Shown: piece after piece, positions 44,848 to 53,848 of the stretch
Layout of the letters: every line of letters starts with the position of its first letter
How positions within the stretch are numbered: position 1 is the stretch's first letter
NCBI RefSeq assembly: GCF_015767275.1
Contig: NZ_JADWMY010000002.1
Location: forward strand, 492,930-556,929
DNA: 64,000 bases
Origin: Herbaspirillum sp. AP02
GTDB lineage: Bacteria; Pseudomonadota; Gammaproteobacteria; Burkholderiales; Burkholderiaceae_D
Reading direction: 5' to 3'
Notes under the pieces: generated by a model
The model's database searches: none
What the model was told of the DNA's origin: nothing
What the model saw: the letters and a program-made list of their open reading frames with translations, nothing else
Position numbers and translations under genes: made by a program

Positions 44848-45789
44848 TCAGTAGATCATCTTGGCCACTTCGCGGATGGCCTGCAGCACCAGATTGGCAC
44901 CCGGCGAGAGCAAATTGTCCTGGCGGGTGATGATGCCGAAACCAGCCATGCGGCAGGGCAGTTCGATGGGCAGGATGTCCATCAGGCGTGCCTGGGTGTA
45001 ATAACGTGCTACTTCCGTGGGCATGGCGTAGATGAAATCGGTCTGCTGCAACAGACTGGTGATGAACAGGATGGCGGTGGTATCGACCACGTTGGAGGGC
45101 GGTGCCAGGCCTTGTTCGCGGAACATCTGGTCGCAGCGCGCGCGCAGGATGCTGCCTTTGGGCGCCATGATCCAGGCTTCGCCGGCGAGGTCGGCCAGGC
45201 TCAGGTCATTGCGGGTGTGGAAGGGATGTCCCACCCGCGCCACGGCGCACACCGGCTCGTCGGCCAGCTCTTCGTAGAGCAGGCCGCTGCGGGCTTCCTC
45301 GTCGAGGATGCGGCCGATGATGAAGTCCAGTTCGCCATGCAGCAGGCGCGACAGCAGGATGTTGCTGCTTTCCACTTCGACGCCGATACGCAACATCGGC
45401 GCCTGTTCCTTCACTCGGGCAATGGCCGGTGGCAACAATGCCATGCCGGGCGAGAGAATCACGCCCACATCGACCTGGCCGGAGAGGCCCGACTTCAGCG
45501 CCACGATGTCTTCATGCGCCTTGGACAGGCTGGTCAGGGCCATGCGCGCATGGCGGATCATGGCCTCGCCATAGATGGTGGGCCGCATGCCGCGCGGCAG
45601 GCGCTCAAACAGCGACACGCCGAGCATGTCCTCGAGGTCCTTCAACTGCTTGGAGGCGGCCGGCTGCGTCATGTTGAGTTCGCTGGCGGCGCGATGGATG
45701 TTGCGGGTGTCGTCGAGGGCGATGAGCAGAAGGAGTTGGCGGGTCTTCAATCGCGCCCTCAGAAACCAGTTCGGGTCACTGTTTTTCAT
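44848..45789 (-). CDS. gbpR: LysR-family regulator (GbpR-like)
   Basis: 313-residue LysR regulator of the GbpR/PcaQ group: WFLRARLKTRQLLLLIALDD, winged helix NIHRAASELNMTQPAASKQLKDLE, effector domain from VDVGVILSPGMALLPPAI. In Agrobacterium and Azospirillum GbpR activates chvE/sbpA in response to galactose, arabinose and fucose; here it lies one operon downstream of chvE. Divergent from the porin at 46109. Symbol assigned by family resemblance and context. Confidence 0.8.
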   Translation of the reverse strand: MKNSDPNWFLRARLKTRQLLLLIALDDTRNIHRAASELNMTQPAASKQLKDLEDMLGVSLFERLPRGMRPTIYGEAMIRHARMALTSLSKAHEDIVALKSGLSGQVDVGVILSPGMALLPPAIARVKEQAPMLRIGVEVESSNILLSRLLHGELDFIIGRILDEEARSGLLYEELADEPVCAVARVGHPFHTRNDLSLADLAGEAWIMAPKGSILRARCDQMFREQGLAPPSNVVDTTAILFITSLLQQTDFIYAMPTEVARYYTQARLMDILPIELPCRMAGFGIITRQDNLLSPGANLVLQAIREVAKMIY

Positions 45790-46108
45790 AAGTCTCCGGG
45801 GACGGTGTTCTAAATTTTTTCAATGATTTTTTTATTAGAAATTCATGATATCAAATCGCATATCGGAATTGCTAAAGATTTCATTGGAAAGACATGAACC
45901 GAATACTTAGTATCTAGCCACATTCCGGACTGTACAGGACAACGAACATAGGGCCGGAATGAAAGAAGAGAAGGTCGGGCAGCATCAAAACAAAAAGTTG
46001 GGAGACCGTCAGGAGTCCGTCAGGATTCAAGGGGTCTGAAGTGCAAAGCTGCACGACCAAGCCCACCGACGACAAAAATTTAAACAGCAATATCCACGGA
46101 GACTATTC
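45790..46108. other. Divergent control region of gbpR-like gene and porin
   Basis: About 320 bases with no gene. AT-rich near gbpR with GATATC and GCATATCGG dyad fragments (45848-45866), then promoter copy C (45881-45918) and a leader of about 190 bases before the porin ATG. Likely the site of GbpR autoregulation. Confidence 0.5.
45881..45918 (+). promoter_or_regulatory. Shared-pattern promoter, copy C (porin)
   Basis: TTGGAA (-35, 45884-45889), 18-base spacer, TAGTAT (-10, 45908-45913), then TAGC. Shares TCATTGGA and the -10/AGC end with copy A at identical spacing; the TATTGGT inside the spacer is not kept. Confidence 0.6.
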
Positions 46109-47233
46109 ATGAAGCAAGTGAAGCCATCCTTTATTGGAGCAAAGACCCTGTGCGCGCTCGCGCTGATGGGAGCGTTCTCGGCACAGGCGCAGGCGCAGAC
46201 CAGCAGTGTCACTATCTACGGCCGTGTTGTCGCAGGCGTCGACATCATGACTAACGTACCAAAGAACGATGGTTCTGGTACTACGGGTACTCGAGTCCGC
46301 TCTGCCAGCAACCAGTGGGGCACTAGCATGATTGGTTTCAAGGGCACGGAAGACCTGGGCGGCGGCAACAATGCCTTCTTCCTGTTGGAATCGGGCTTTG
46401 GCTCCACCACCGGTGGCCTGAACGGTACCGATGTCAGCGGCACTTCGTTGTTCAATCGTCGTTCCTACGTCGGCCTGTCCTCTGCCAGCGCCGGTACGCT
46501 GAAGCTGGGTAAGAACCTGTTCATCAACAATGACGTCTGGTTCTTGGACCCAACCGGCCAGCAATGGATCGGTACCGCCAATCTGGTACGTGGTCGTAAC
46601 TGGCCTGGCGCCAGCAACGTGATCGAGTACACCACCCCGACCTTCGGCGGTTTCGGCGCAACTGTACAAACCAGCCTGGGCGAGGCAGCAGGTTCGTTCA
46701 ACAAGGGCGGTACGAGCACCAAGTACGGTCGCAAGGACGGTCTGTCGCTGGTGTACCAGAACAACGGCCTGGAATTGCGCGGTATCTACGACGTCGTGCG
46801 TGATCCCAACGGTCGCTATACCGACGTCTATGACACCTCCAAGGAGTTGATCCTGGGCGGTACTTACAAGATCGACAAGCTGAAGCTGTTCCTGGGCTAC
46901 GAGAACCTGCGTGCACCTGACGTCAATACCGCCAGCGGCGCACCGGATCGCGTGAATCACTACTGGCTCGGTGCGAACTACGACGTGACCTCGCAGTTCC
47001 AACTGGTCGGTTCGGTGTTCCACGTCAATGCTAACAACGGCAACGGCAGTGCCAACCTGTTCATGGCGGGCGTGAACTACTTCCTGTCCAAGCGTACCCT
47101 GTTGTACGTTGGTGGCGGCACCATGCGTAACGGCAACAACGCCAACTACTCACTCGAAGCCGACAGCTCGACCGGCGGTGGCAAGGGAACCAGTCAGACC
47201 GGCGGCTACTTCGGTATCGCCCACTCGTTCTGA
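46109..47233 (+). CDS. Trimeric porin, probably sugar-regulated
   Basis: 374-residue outer-membrane porin. Signal peptide ends AQA|Q at residue 29, then TSSVTIYGRVVAGVD; GGxNAFFLLESGFG, FNRRSYVGLSS and C-terminal GIAHSF are typical. GGAGAC precedes the ATG. Its promoter shares the pattern found before the two sugar-importer operons and it is divergent from the GbpR-like gene, so it may serve sugar entry through the outer membrane. Clearly a paralogue, not a copy, of the porin at 771. Confidence 0.93.
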   Translation: MKQVKPSFIGAKTLCALALMGAFSAQAQAQTSSVTIYGRVVAGVDIMTNVPKNDGSGTTGTRVRSASNQWGTSMIGFKGTEDLGGGNNAFFLLESGFGSTTGGLNGTDVSGTSLFNRRSYVGLSSASAGTLKLGKNLFINNDVWFLDPTGQQWIGTANLVRGRNWPGASNVIEYTTPTFGGFGATVQTSLGEAAGSFNKGGTSTKYGRKDGLSLVYQNNGLELRGIYDVVRDPNGRYTDVYDTSKELILGGTYKIDKLKLFLGYENLRAPDVNTASGAPDRVNHYWLGANYDVTSQFQLVGSVFHVNANNGNGSANLFMAGVNYFLSKRTLLYVGGGTMRNGNNANYSLEADSSTGGGKGTSQTGGYFGIAHSF

Positions 47234-47286
47234 TGTAACGATCTCGTAGTATCTGTAATCCTTCCTGAGGTGGTCTTGATGTAGTT

Positions 47287-47314
47287 GAGGGTGGGCGCAA
47301 GCCCACCCTTTTTT
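47287..47314 (+). terminator. Terminator after porin
   Basis: AGGGTGGGC (47288-47296) with GCCCACCCT (47301-47309), GCAA loop and six T. Strong. Confidence 0.92.
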
Positions 47315-47414
47315 GTCTTGTGGCCGACGCACAACAGCGTGGTCAGGACATTGATGTTGTTTTATATCGTTTATTTTATTTATTTCATTTAATTGATTTG
47401 CAGGCGGAAACCCG

Positions 47415-48296
47415 ATGAATGCGCAATTGCTGGTCGATGGACATCATGAACTGGGCGAAGGCGTCCTCTGGTGCGAGCGCTCGCAAACCGTCTTCTGGAC
47501 CGACATCCACGCCTCGCGCCTGTGGAACCACGATCCGCAAAGCGGCGCTACGCGCAGCTGGCCCATGCCGGAGCGGCTGTGCTGCTTCGCCTTTACCTCC
47601 GATCCCGAACGCCTGCTGATCGGCCTGGCATCGCGCCTGGCCTTTTTCAACCTCAGTACCGGCGCCATCACGCCGATCTGCCGTATCGAGGATGACCTGC
47701 CGAGCACGCGTCTGAACGATGGTCGTTGCGACCGCCAGGGTCGCTTCGTCTTCGGCACGCTGAATGAAGATGCCGGCCGCGCACCCATCGCCAGCTTCTA
47801 TCGCCTCAATGCCGACTTGAGCCTGGAGCGCCTGCCGCTGCCGGGTATCGCCATTTCCAACAGCATCTGCTTCAGTCCCGATGGCACGCGCATGTATCAC
47901 TGCGATTCCATGGAAGGCAAGATCATGGTCTGCGACTACGATCCGGCGTCCGGCGTCGTCGCCAACCAGCGCGTGTTTGCCGATCTGGCGCAGCAGCCGG
48001 GCGGTCCCGACGGCTCCACCGTCGACGCCGACGGCTATGTCTGGAACGCGCAATGGGGTGGTGCGCGGGTAGTGCGCTTTGCGCCCGATGGCCGTATCGA
48101 TCGCATCGTCGACATGCCGACCGCCCAGCCTTCCTGTGTGGCCTTCGGCGGCGGCGCGCTCGATACGCTGTTCGTCACCTCGGCCCATGAAGGCATGACG
48201 GCCCGGCAGCGTGAGCAGGATGCATTGGCCGGTGCGCTTTTCGCCGTGCCGGAGACCGGCGTGCGTGGCCTGCCGGAAGTGCGTTTCGCCGGCTAG
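47415..48296 (+). CDS. SMP-30/gluconolactonase-family sugar lactonase
   Basis: 293-residue six-bladed beta-propeller lactonase that opens aldono-lactones. Metal ligands expected at Glu15 (LGEGVLW), Asn in RLNDGRCD, Asn in ISNSICFSPDG and Asp in PDGSTVDADG. Best guess is L-arabinono- or D-galactono-lactonase, the step between the SDR at 43731 and the sugar-acid dehydratases. Two bases? separation is not seen: it stands alone after a terminator, convergent with the IclR gene. The initial ATG has GGCGG upstream. Confidence 0.88.
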   Translation: MNAQLLVDGHHELGEGVLWCERSQTVFWTDIHASRLWNHDPQSGATRSWPMPERLCCFAFTSDPERLLIGLASRLAFFNLSTGAITPICRIEDDLPSTRLNDGRCDRQGRFVFGTLNEDAGRAPIASFYRLNADLSLERLPLPGIAISNSICFSPDGTRMYHCDSMEGKIMVCDYDPASGVVANQRVFADLAQQPGGPDGSTVDADGYVWNAQWGGARVVRFAPDGRIDRIVDMPTAQPSCVAFGGGALDTLFVTSAHEGMTARQREQDALAGALFAVPETGVRGLPEVRFAG

Positions 48297-48317
48297 CACC
48301 GGCAGCTGGCGCCGGCC

Positions 48318-49196
48318 TCAGGCGCCGAAACTCGAATCCCCCATCAGCCGCGACAACCGCGCCGAAATCTCCTGGACGATGCCCTGCACCTCGTCCAGGC
48401 TGGGGTTGACCTTCTTGTCGATGCGTTCGATATAGGGAATATTGAGCGCGGCCAGCATGCGATTGTTGGCGCCCATCACCGGATAGGACAGGTTGATCAC
48501 GCCCCGGATCTGTCGACTTTCCATGCGCGAATGCCCGCGCTTGCGGGTGTCCTCGATCTGCCGCATCAGCTGCGCCGTCTCGATCTCCTGTTCACCATCC
48601 ATGCGTACGTGCGCGGCCAGCATGCTGGCCTGTTCGGCCTGGTCGCGGAAGGCCAGCAGCACATGGCCGGAAGCGGTATCGGTGAGGCTCACCAGCGCGC
48701 CCACCTTGAGCCCGAAGGCCCAACGCTCGGGGCTGTCCACCTGCGCCACCACGATCACCCGTCCTGCCTCATAGACCGTCAGATGCGTCGATTGCATGGC
48801 GCGGTTGGCCAGTTCGCGCATGTGGGGCAGGGCAGTGCTGACCAGCGAACGTATCGGCTGATGATGGTGTGCCAGCTCGAACAGTTTCAGAGACAGCCGG
48901 TAATGGTCGTTGTCGGCGATCAGATAACCGCGCTGCTCCAGCGTCACCACCATGCGGAAGATTTCGTTGACGCTGCGACCCAGCTGGCGCGAGATCTGGT
49001 TCAGCGTCAGCATCTGCTCAGAGCGGCTCAACAGTTCCAGGATATCCAGTCCCTTGTCCAGCGCCGGCGCGGCATAGCGCGTCTTGCTACCGGTGCTGTC
49101 GTGGCTGCTGCCGAGCTCGTCGTCGTCGTTGATCGCAGCGACAACGGCTGGCAGCGCAGGGGTGTCGGGAGGAGTGATTTTCCTGGTTCTGGGCAT
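48318..49196 (-). CDS. IclR-family transcriptional regulator
   Basis: 292-residue IclR regulator with an unusual polar N-terminal extension of about 40 residues before the winged helix (ALDKGLDILELLSRSEQMLTLNQIS, LGRSVNEIFRMVVTLEQRGY). The effector domain follows (HMRELANRAMQSTHLTVYEAG, SGHVLLAF). Divergent from the fuconate dehydratase gene, 409 bases away, and thus the probable local repressor/activator of the fucose-type operon. Effector inferred to be a sugar or sugar acid. Confidence 0.9.
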   Translation of the reverse strand: MPRTRKITPPDTPALPAVVAAINDDDELGSSHDSTGSKTRYAAPALDKGLDILELLSRSEQMLTLNQISRQLGRSVNEIFRMVVTLEQRGYLIADNDHYRLSLKLFELAHHHQPIRSLVSTALPHMRELANRAMQSTHLTVYEAGRVIVVAQVDSPERWAFGLKVGALVSLTDTASGHVLLAFRDQAEQASMLAAHVRMDGEQEIETAQLMRQIEDTRKRGHSRMESRQIRGVINLSYPVMGANNRMLAALNIPYIERIDKKVNPSLDEVQGIVQEISARLSRLMGDSSFGA

Positions 49197-49340
49197 GGCA
49201 GCCTGGGTGTTGTTGGCGGGCGGGAAGGCGGAATCGGAGGGAGAATCCGCTGGTTTCTGGGGCCGGATTGTAGGGGATTTTTGATCGCCAACGCGTTTTA
49301 TTTGTAAAATTATTTTTTATATATTTGCAAAAGATTGCTG

Positions 49341-49374
49341 TTTTGATATCCATAAAATGATATCGATCGATATC
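49341..49374. promoter_or_regulatory. Putative IclR operator
   Basis: Perfect 16-bp palindrome GATATCGATCGATATC at 49359-49374, preceded by a further GATATC at 49345-49350. Placement in the divergent space suggests the IclR regulator binds here. Confidence 0.6.
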
Positions 49375-49429
49375 GAAACTTCATCGGGCTGGCCCGGCAA
49401 TAGGAGGATAATCGAGGTTATGCTGTGTC

Positions 49430-49462
49430 ACTCACAGATAAAAACAAATTTTATTTGTGAGT
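49430..49462. repeat. 14-bp hairpin in the leader of the fucose-type operon
   Basis: ACTCACAGATAAAA (49430-49443) pairs with TTTTATTTGTGAGT (49449-49462) with a single G-T position and a 5-base loop. Not followed by T. Could be a second operator or an RNA structure in the leader. Confidence 0.6.
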
Positions 49463-49605
49463 AAAACGAACAAGGGGCCAGTCCCCGGAGACGACGACAA
49501 CGGGCAACCGCCCCCAGCGGCCAGCCCCGCCGACCAGCGGCAAGCAGTGGCAGCGCCCGAGCCCGAGGCGCCACCCGGCCCGCAGCGGCATCACGCTAGA
49601 GACCG

Positions 49606-50883
49606 ATGACCAAGATTACCGCCATGCGCGTGCTGGACGTGCGCTTTCCCACTTCGCAATCACTGGATGGTTCGGATGCGATGAATCCCGACCCGGACTA
49701 TTCCGCCGCCTACGTCATCCTCGACACCGACCATGCGCAACTGAAAGGCCACGGTCTGACCTTCACCATCGGTCGCGGCAATGAAATCTGCTGCGCCGCC
49801 ATCCGCGCCATGGAACACCTCGTGGTCGGCCTGGACCTGGAATGGATCGCCGCCGACATGGGCCGCTTCTGGCGCCACGTTACCTCCGACAGCCAGCTGC
49901 GCTGGATCGGCCCGGACAAGGGCGCCATCCACCTGGCTACCGGCGCGGTGGTCAATGCCGCCTGGGATCTGTGGGCCAAGGCCGAAGGCAAGCCGGTATG
50001 GAAGCTGGTGGCCGACATGACGCCCGAGGAGCTGGTACGCACCATCGACTTCCGCTACATCACCGATTGCATCACCCCCGACGAGGCCCTGGCCCTGCTG
50101 CGCGAGAAGGCAGGGGGCAAGGCCGAGCGCCTGCGCATCCTGCAGCAGGAAGGCTATCCCTGCTACACCACCTCGGCCGGCTGGCTGGGCTATGACGACG
50201 CCAAGCTGCGCCGCCTGTGCCAGGAGGCCATCGACCAGGGCTTCAACCATGTCAAGCTCAAGGTCGGGCGCGACCTGGCCGACGACAAGCGTCGCGTCAC
50301 CATCGCCCGCGAAGTGCTGGGCCCGCAGCGTAATCTGATGATCGACGCCAACCAGGTCTGGGAAGTGGATCAGGCCATTGACTGGGTCAATCAACTGGCA
50401 TTTTCCAAGCCCTGGTTCATCGAGGAACCGACCTGCCCGGATGATGTGGAAGGTCATCGCAAGATCCGTGCAGGCATCGGTGCAGTCAAGGTCGCCACCG
50501 GGGAGATGTGCCAGAACCGTGTGCTGTTCAAGCAGTTCATCATGCGCGATGCCATCGACGTGGTGCAGATCGACTCCTGCCGTCTGGGTGGCGTCAACGA
50601 AATCCTGGCGGTCATGCTGATGGCCGCCAAGTACGGCAAGGTGGTCTGCCCGCATGCCGGCGGCGTGGGGTTGTGTGAATACGTGCAGCATCTGTCGATG
50701 ATCGACTACCTGTGCATCTCCGGCTCCAAGGAGGGCCGCGTCACCGAATACGTGGATCACCTGCACGAGCATTTCGTCGACCCCTGCGTGATCCGCAACG
50801 CCGCCTACATGCCGCCCAGCCTGCCGGGCTTCTCGATCGAGATGAAGCCGGAATCGCTGGAGCAGTACCGCTTTCGCGGCTAG
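49606..50883 (+). CDS. L-fuconate dehydratase
   Basis: 425-residue enolase-superfamily acid-sugar dehydratase of the L-fuconate dehydratase (FucD/ENOSF1) type. Active-site pattern: Lys217-x-Lys219 (HVKLKV), Asp247 and Asn249 (IDANQ), Glu273/274 (FIEEP), Glu300 (ATGEMCQN), His350 (CPHAGG). The TTSAGWLGYDD segment is distinctive for this group. Converts L-fuconate to 2-keto-3-deoxy-L-fuconate. First gene of the fucose-type operon. Confidence 0.93.
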   Translation: MTKITAMRVLDVRFPTSQSLDGSDAMNPDPDYSAAYVILDTDHAQLKGHGLTFTIGRGNEICCAAIRAMEHLVVGLDLEWIAADMGRFWRHVTSDSQLRWIGPDKGAIHLATGAVVNAAWDLWAKAEGKPVWKLVADMTPEELVRTIDFRYITDCITPDEALALLREKAGGKAERLRILQQEGYPCYTTSAGWLGYDDAKLRRLCQEAIDQGFNHVKLKVGRDLADDKRRVTIAREVLGPQRNLMIDANQVWEVDQAIDWVNQLAFSKPWFIEEPTCPDDVEGHRKIRAGIGAVKVATGEMCQNRVLFKQFIMRDAIDVVQIDSCRLGGVNEILAVMLMAAKYGKVVCPHAGGVGLCEYVQHLSMIDYLCISGSKEGRVTEYVDHLHEHFVDPCVIRNAAYMPPSLPGFSIEMKPESLEQYRFRG

Positions 50884-50931
50884 GTTACGGCTAGCTTGCG
50901 GCCAGGCGGCGAAACCAGGAAAACGATATAA

Positions 50932-51726
<795 letters not shown>

Positions 51727-51733
51727 GGCCCGC

Positions 51734-52078
51734 ATGCGTACCGTACTGGCACTGGACCTGAAGGATGACCCGGCGCTCATCGCCGAGTATGAACAGCATC
51801 ACCGGCGCATCTGGCCCGAGATTGCGCAACACCTGAAGGCGCATGGCGTGACCGGCATGGAAATCTACCGGCTCGGTACCCGCATGATGATGGTGATGGA
51901 AACCGATGACGCCGTCTTCGACGCTGCGGCCATGGCAGCAGCGACCGGCACCGATCCTCGGGTGCGCGCCTGGGAAGAGCTGATGTGGCGCTTCCAGGCG
52001 CCCACGCCCTGGACGCCGGCCGGACAGAAGTGGGTGCCGATGACGCGCATCTTCGATCTGTCCGAACAGCCGGACTAG
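51734..52078 (+). CDS. L-rhamnose/L-fucose mutarotase (RhaM family)
   Basis: 114-residue mutarotase interconverting alpha and beta anomers of a 6-deoxy sugar. Catalytic-type His in [12 protein letters not shown] (near residue 22), the [14 protein letters not shown] strand and a terminal [10 protein letters not shown] match the RhaM/FucU-2 fold. It supplies the anomer used by the adjacent dehydrogenase. Slightly longer than E. coli RhaM (104). Confidence 0.9.
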   Translation: MRTVLALDLKDDPALIAEYEQHHRRIWPEIAQHLKAHGVTGMEIYRLGTRMMMVMETDDAVFDAAAMAAATGTDPRVRAWEELMWRFQAPTPWTPAGQKWVPMTRIFDLSEQPD

Positions 52079-52230
52079 GACCGCTGCGGAAGGGGCGGAC
52101 CAGGTCCGGCCAGCCGTGGCAGGTAGCAAAAGCACGTAACACGTGGCAGGCAGCAGGCAGCGACCGCAGAGTCGCGTCAACGATGGCCCGGGCAGCAGGG
52201 GCCGGCAATGCATCCGCATCCGAGGTGAGC

Positions 52231-53781
52231 ATGCAACAAGAGAATGAGACATCCAAACAAGCAGTCGCATCGGCACCCCCGCTGATTGCGCTGCGTAACG
52301 TCAGCAAGCGTTTTCCGGGCGTGTTGGCGCTGGACAATTGCCAGTTCGACCTGGTGGCCGGCGAGGTACACGCCCTGATGGGCGAGAACGGTGCCGGCAA
52401 GTCGACCTTGATGAAAATCCTTTCCGGCGTCTACCAGTGCGACAGCGGCGAGATCCTGCTCGACGGCAAGCCGGTGCAGATCGGTGAGCCGCGCCAGGCA
52501 CAGGCGCTGGGTATTGGCATCATCCATCAGGAACTGAACCTGATGAACCACCTCTCTGCGGCGCAGAACATCTTCATCGGCCGCGAGCCGCGCAAGGGCT
52601 TCGGTCTGGTCATCGATGAAGACCAGTTGAACCGCCAGACCGCTGCCATCTTTGCCCGCATGCGCCTGGAGATGGACCCGCGCACGCCGGTCGGCGAACT
52701 GACCGTGGCGCGTCAGCAGATGGTGGAAATCGCCAAGGCCCTGTCCTTCGATTCACGCGTGCTCATCATGGACGAGCCGACGGCGGCCCTGAACAACGCC
52801 GAGATCGCCGAGCTCTTCCGCATCATTCGCGACCTGCAGGCGCAAGGCGTGGGCATCGTCTATATCTCGCACAAGATGGACGAGCTGCGCCAGATCGCCG
52901 ACCGCGTCAGCGTCATGCGCGACGGCCGGTATATCGCCACCGTGCCGATGCAGGGGACTTCCATGGACAGCATCATTTCCATGATGGTCGGCCGCTCCCT
53001 GGAGGGCGAGCAACGTACCCCGCCGGATACCTCCGCCAACGAGGTGGTGCTGGAAGTGCGCGGGCTCCATCGCGGCCGCGCCATCCGCGATGTCAGCTTC
53101 CAGTTGCGCAAGGGCGAGATCCTCGGCTTCGCCGGCCTGATGGGCGCCGGCCGCACCGAGGTGGCGCGCGCCATCTTCGGCGCCGACCCGCTGGAGTCCG
53201 GCGAGATCATCATCCACGGTGGCAAGGCCGTGATCCGGCAGCCGGCCGATGCCGTGGCGCATGGCATCGGCTATCTCTCGGAAGACCGCAAGCATTTCGG
53301 GCTGGCGGTGGGGATGGACGTGCAGGCCAACATCGCGCTCTCCAGCATGGGTCGCTTTACCCGCGCCGGTTTCATGAACCAGCGCGCCATCCGCGAGGTG
53401 GCGCAGGGCTATGTGCGGCAACTGGCGATCAAGACGCCTTCGGTGGAACAGCAGGCGCGCCTGCTCTCGGGCGGCAACCAGCAAAAGATCGTGATCGCCA
53501 AGTGGCTGCTGCGGGACTGCGACATCCTGTTCTTCGATGAACCCACGCGCGGCATCGACATCGGTGCCAAGAGCGAAATCTACAAACTCCTCGATGCGCT
53601 GGCCGAGCAGGGCAAGGCGATCGTGATGATCTCTTCCGAACTGCCGGAGGTCTTGCGCATGAGCCACCGGGTGCTGGTGATGTGCGAAGGTCGCATCACC
53701 GGCGAGCTCACCCGCGCCGAGGCGACCCAGGAAAACATCATGCAACTGGCCACGCAGCGCGAGCCGGCGGTGGCGCACTAG
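52231..53781 (+). CDS. Sugar ABC transporter ATP-binding protein (fucose-type operon)
   Basis: 516-residue double ATPase of the RbsA/AraG kind. Walker [10 protein letters not shown] near residue 51, [21 protein letters not shown], Walker [13 protein letters not shown]; second half [33 protein letters not shown] and [16 protein letters not shown]. The ATG at 52231 follows GAGGTGA; the open frame reaches back over the mutarotase gene and is ignored. An 18-base duplication covers its stop codon. Confidence 0.94.
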   Translation: MQQENETSKQAVASAPPLIALRNVSKRFPGVLALDNCQFDLVAGEVHALMGENGAGKSTLMKILSGVYQCDSGEILLDGKPVQIGEPRQAQALGIGIIHQELNLMNHLSAAQNIFIGREPRKGFGLVIDEDQLNRQTAAIFARMRLEMDPRTPVGELTVARQQMVEIAKALSFDSRVLIMDEPTAALNNAEIAELFRIIRDLQAQGVGIVYISHKMDELRQIADRVSVMRDGRYIATVPMQGTSMDSIISMMVGRSLEGEQRTPPDTSANEVVLEVRGLHRGRAIRDVSFQLRKGEILGFAGLMGAGRTEVARAIFGADPLESGEIIIHGGKAVIRQPADAVAHGIGYLSEDRKHFGLAVGMDVQANIALSSMGRFTRAGFMNQRAIREVAQGYVRQLAIKTPSVEQQARLLSGGNQQKIVIAKWLLRDCDILFFDEPTRGIDIGAKSEIYKLLDALAEQGKAIVMISSELPEVLRMSHRVLVMCEGRITGELTRAEATQENIMQLATQREPAVAH

Positions 53782-53815
53782 TCGGCCGGGCCGCACTAGT
53801 CGGCCGGGCCGCACT
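53775..53815 (+). repeat. 18-bp tandem duplication across a stop codon
   Basis: The unit GCACTAGTCGGCCGGGCC occurs at 53775-53792 and again at 53793-53810, with five more matching bases. The first TAG (53779-53781) ends the ATPase. The second copy recreates the same codons downstream. Looks like a replication-slippage duplication. Confidence 0.95.
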
Positions 53816-53848
53816 GCGCCCCCTTCCTTACCAGAGACCAGAACCATC

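Larger units (their letters stand above)
49197..49605. other. Divergent control region of IclR gene and fucose-type operon
   Basis: About 410 bases without a gene: first an AT-rich segment (49285-49350) for the IclR promoter, then the GATATC palindrome, a long hairpin (49430-49462) and a GC-rich, CCG/GCC-biased stretch to the dehydratase ATG, which has no clear ribosome-binding site. Confidence 0.5.
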
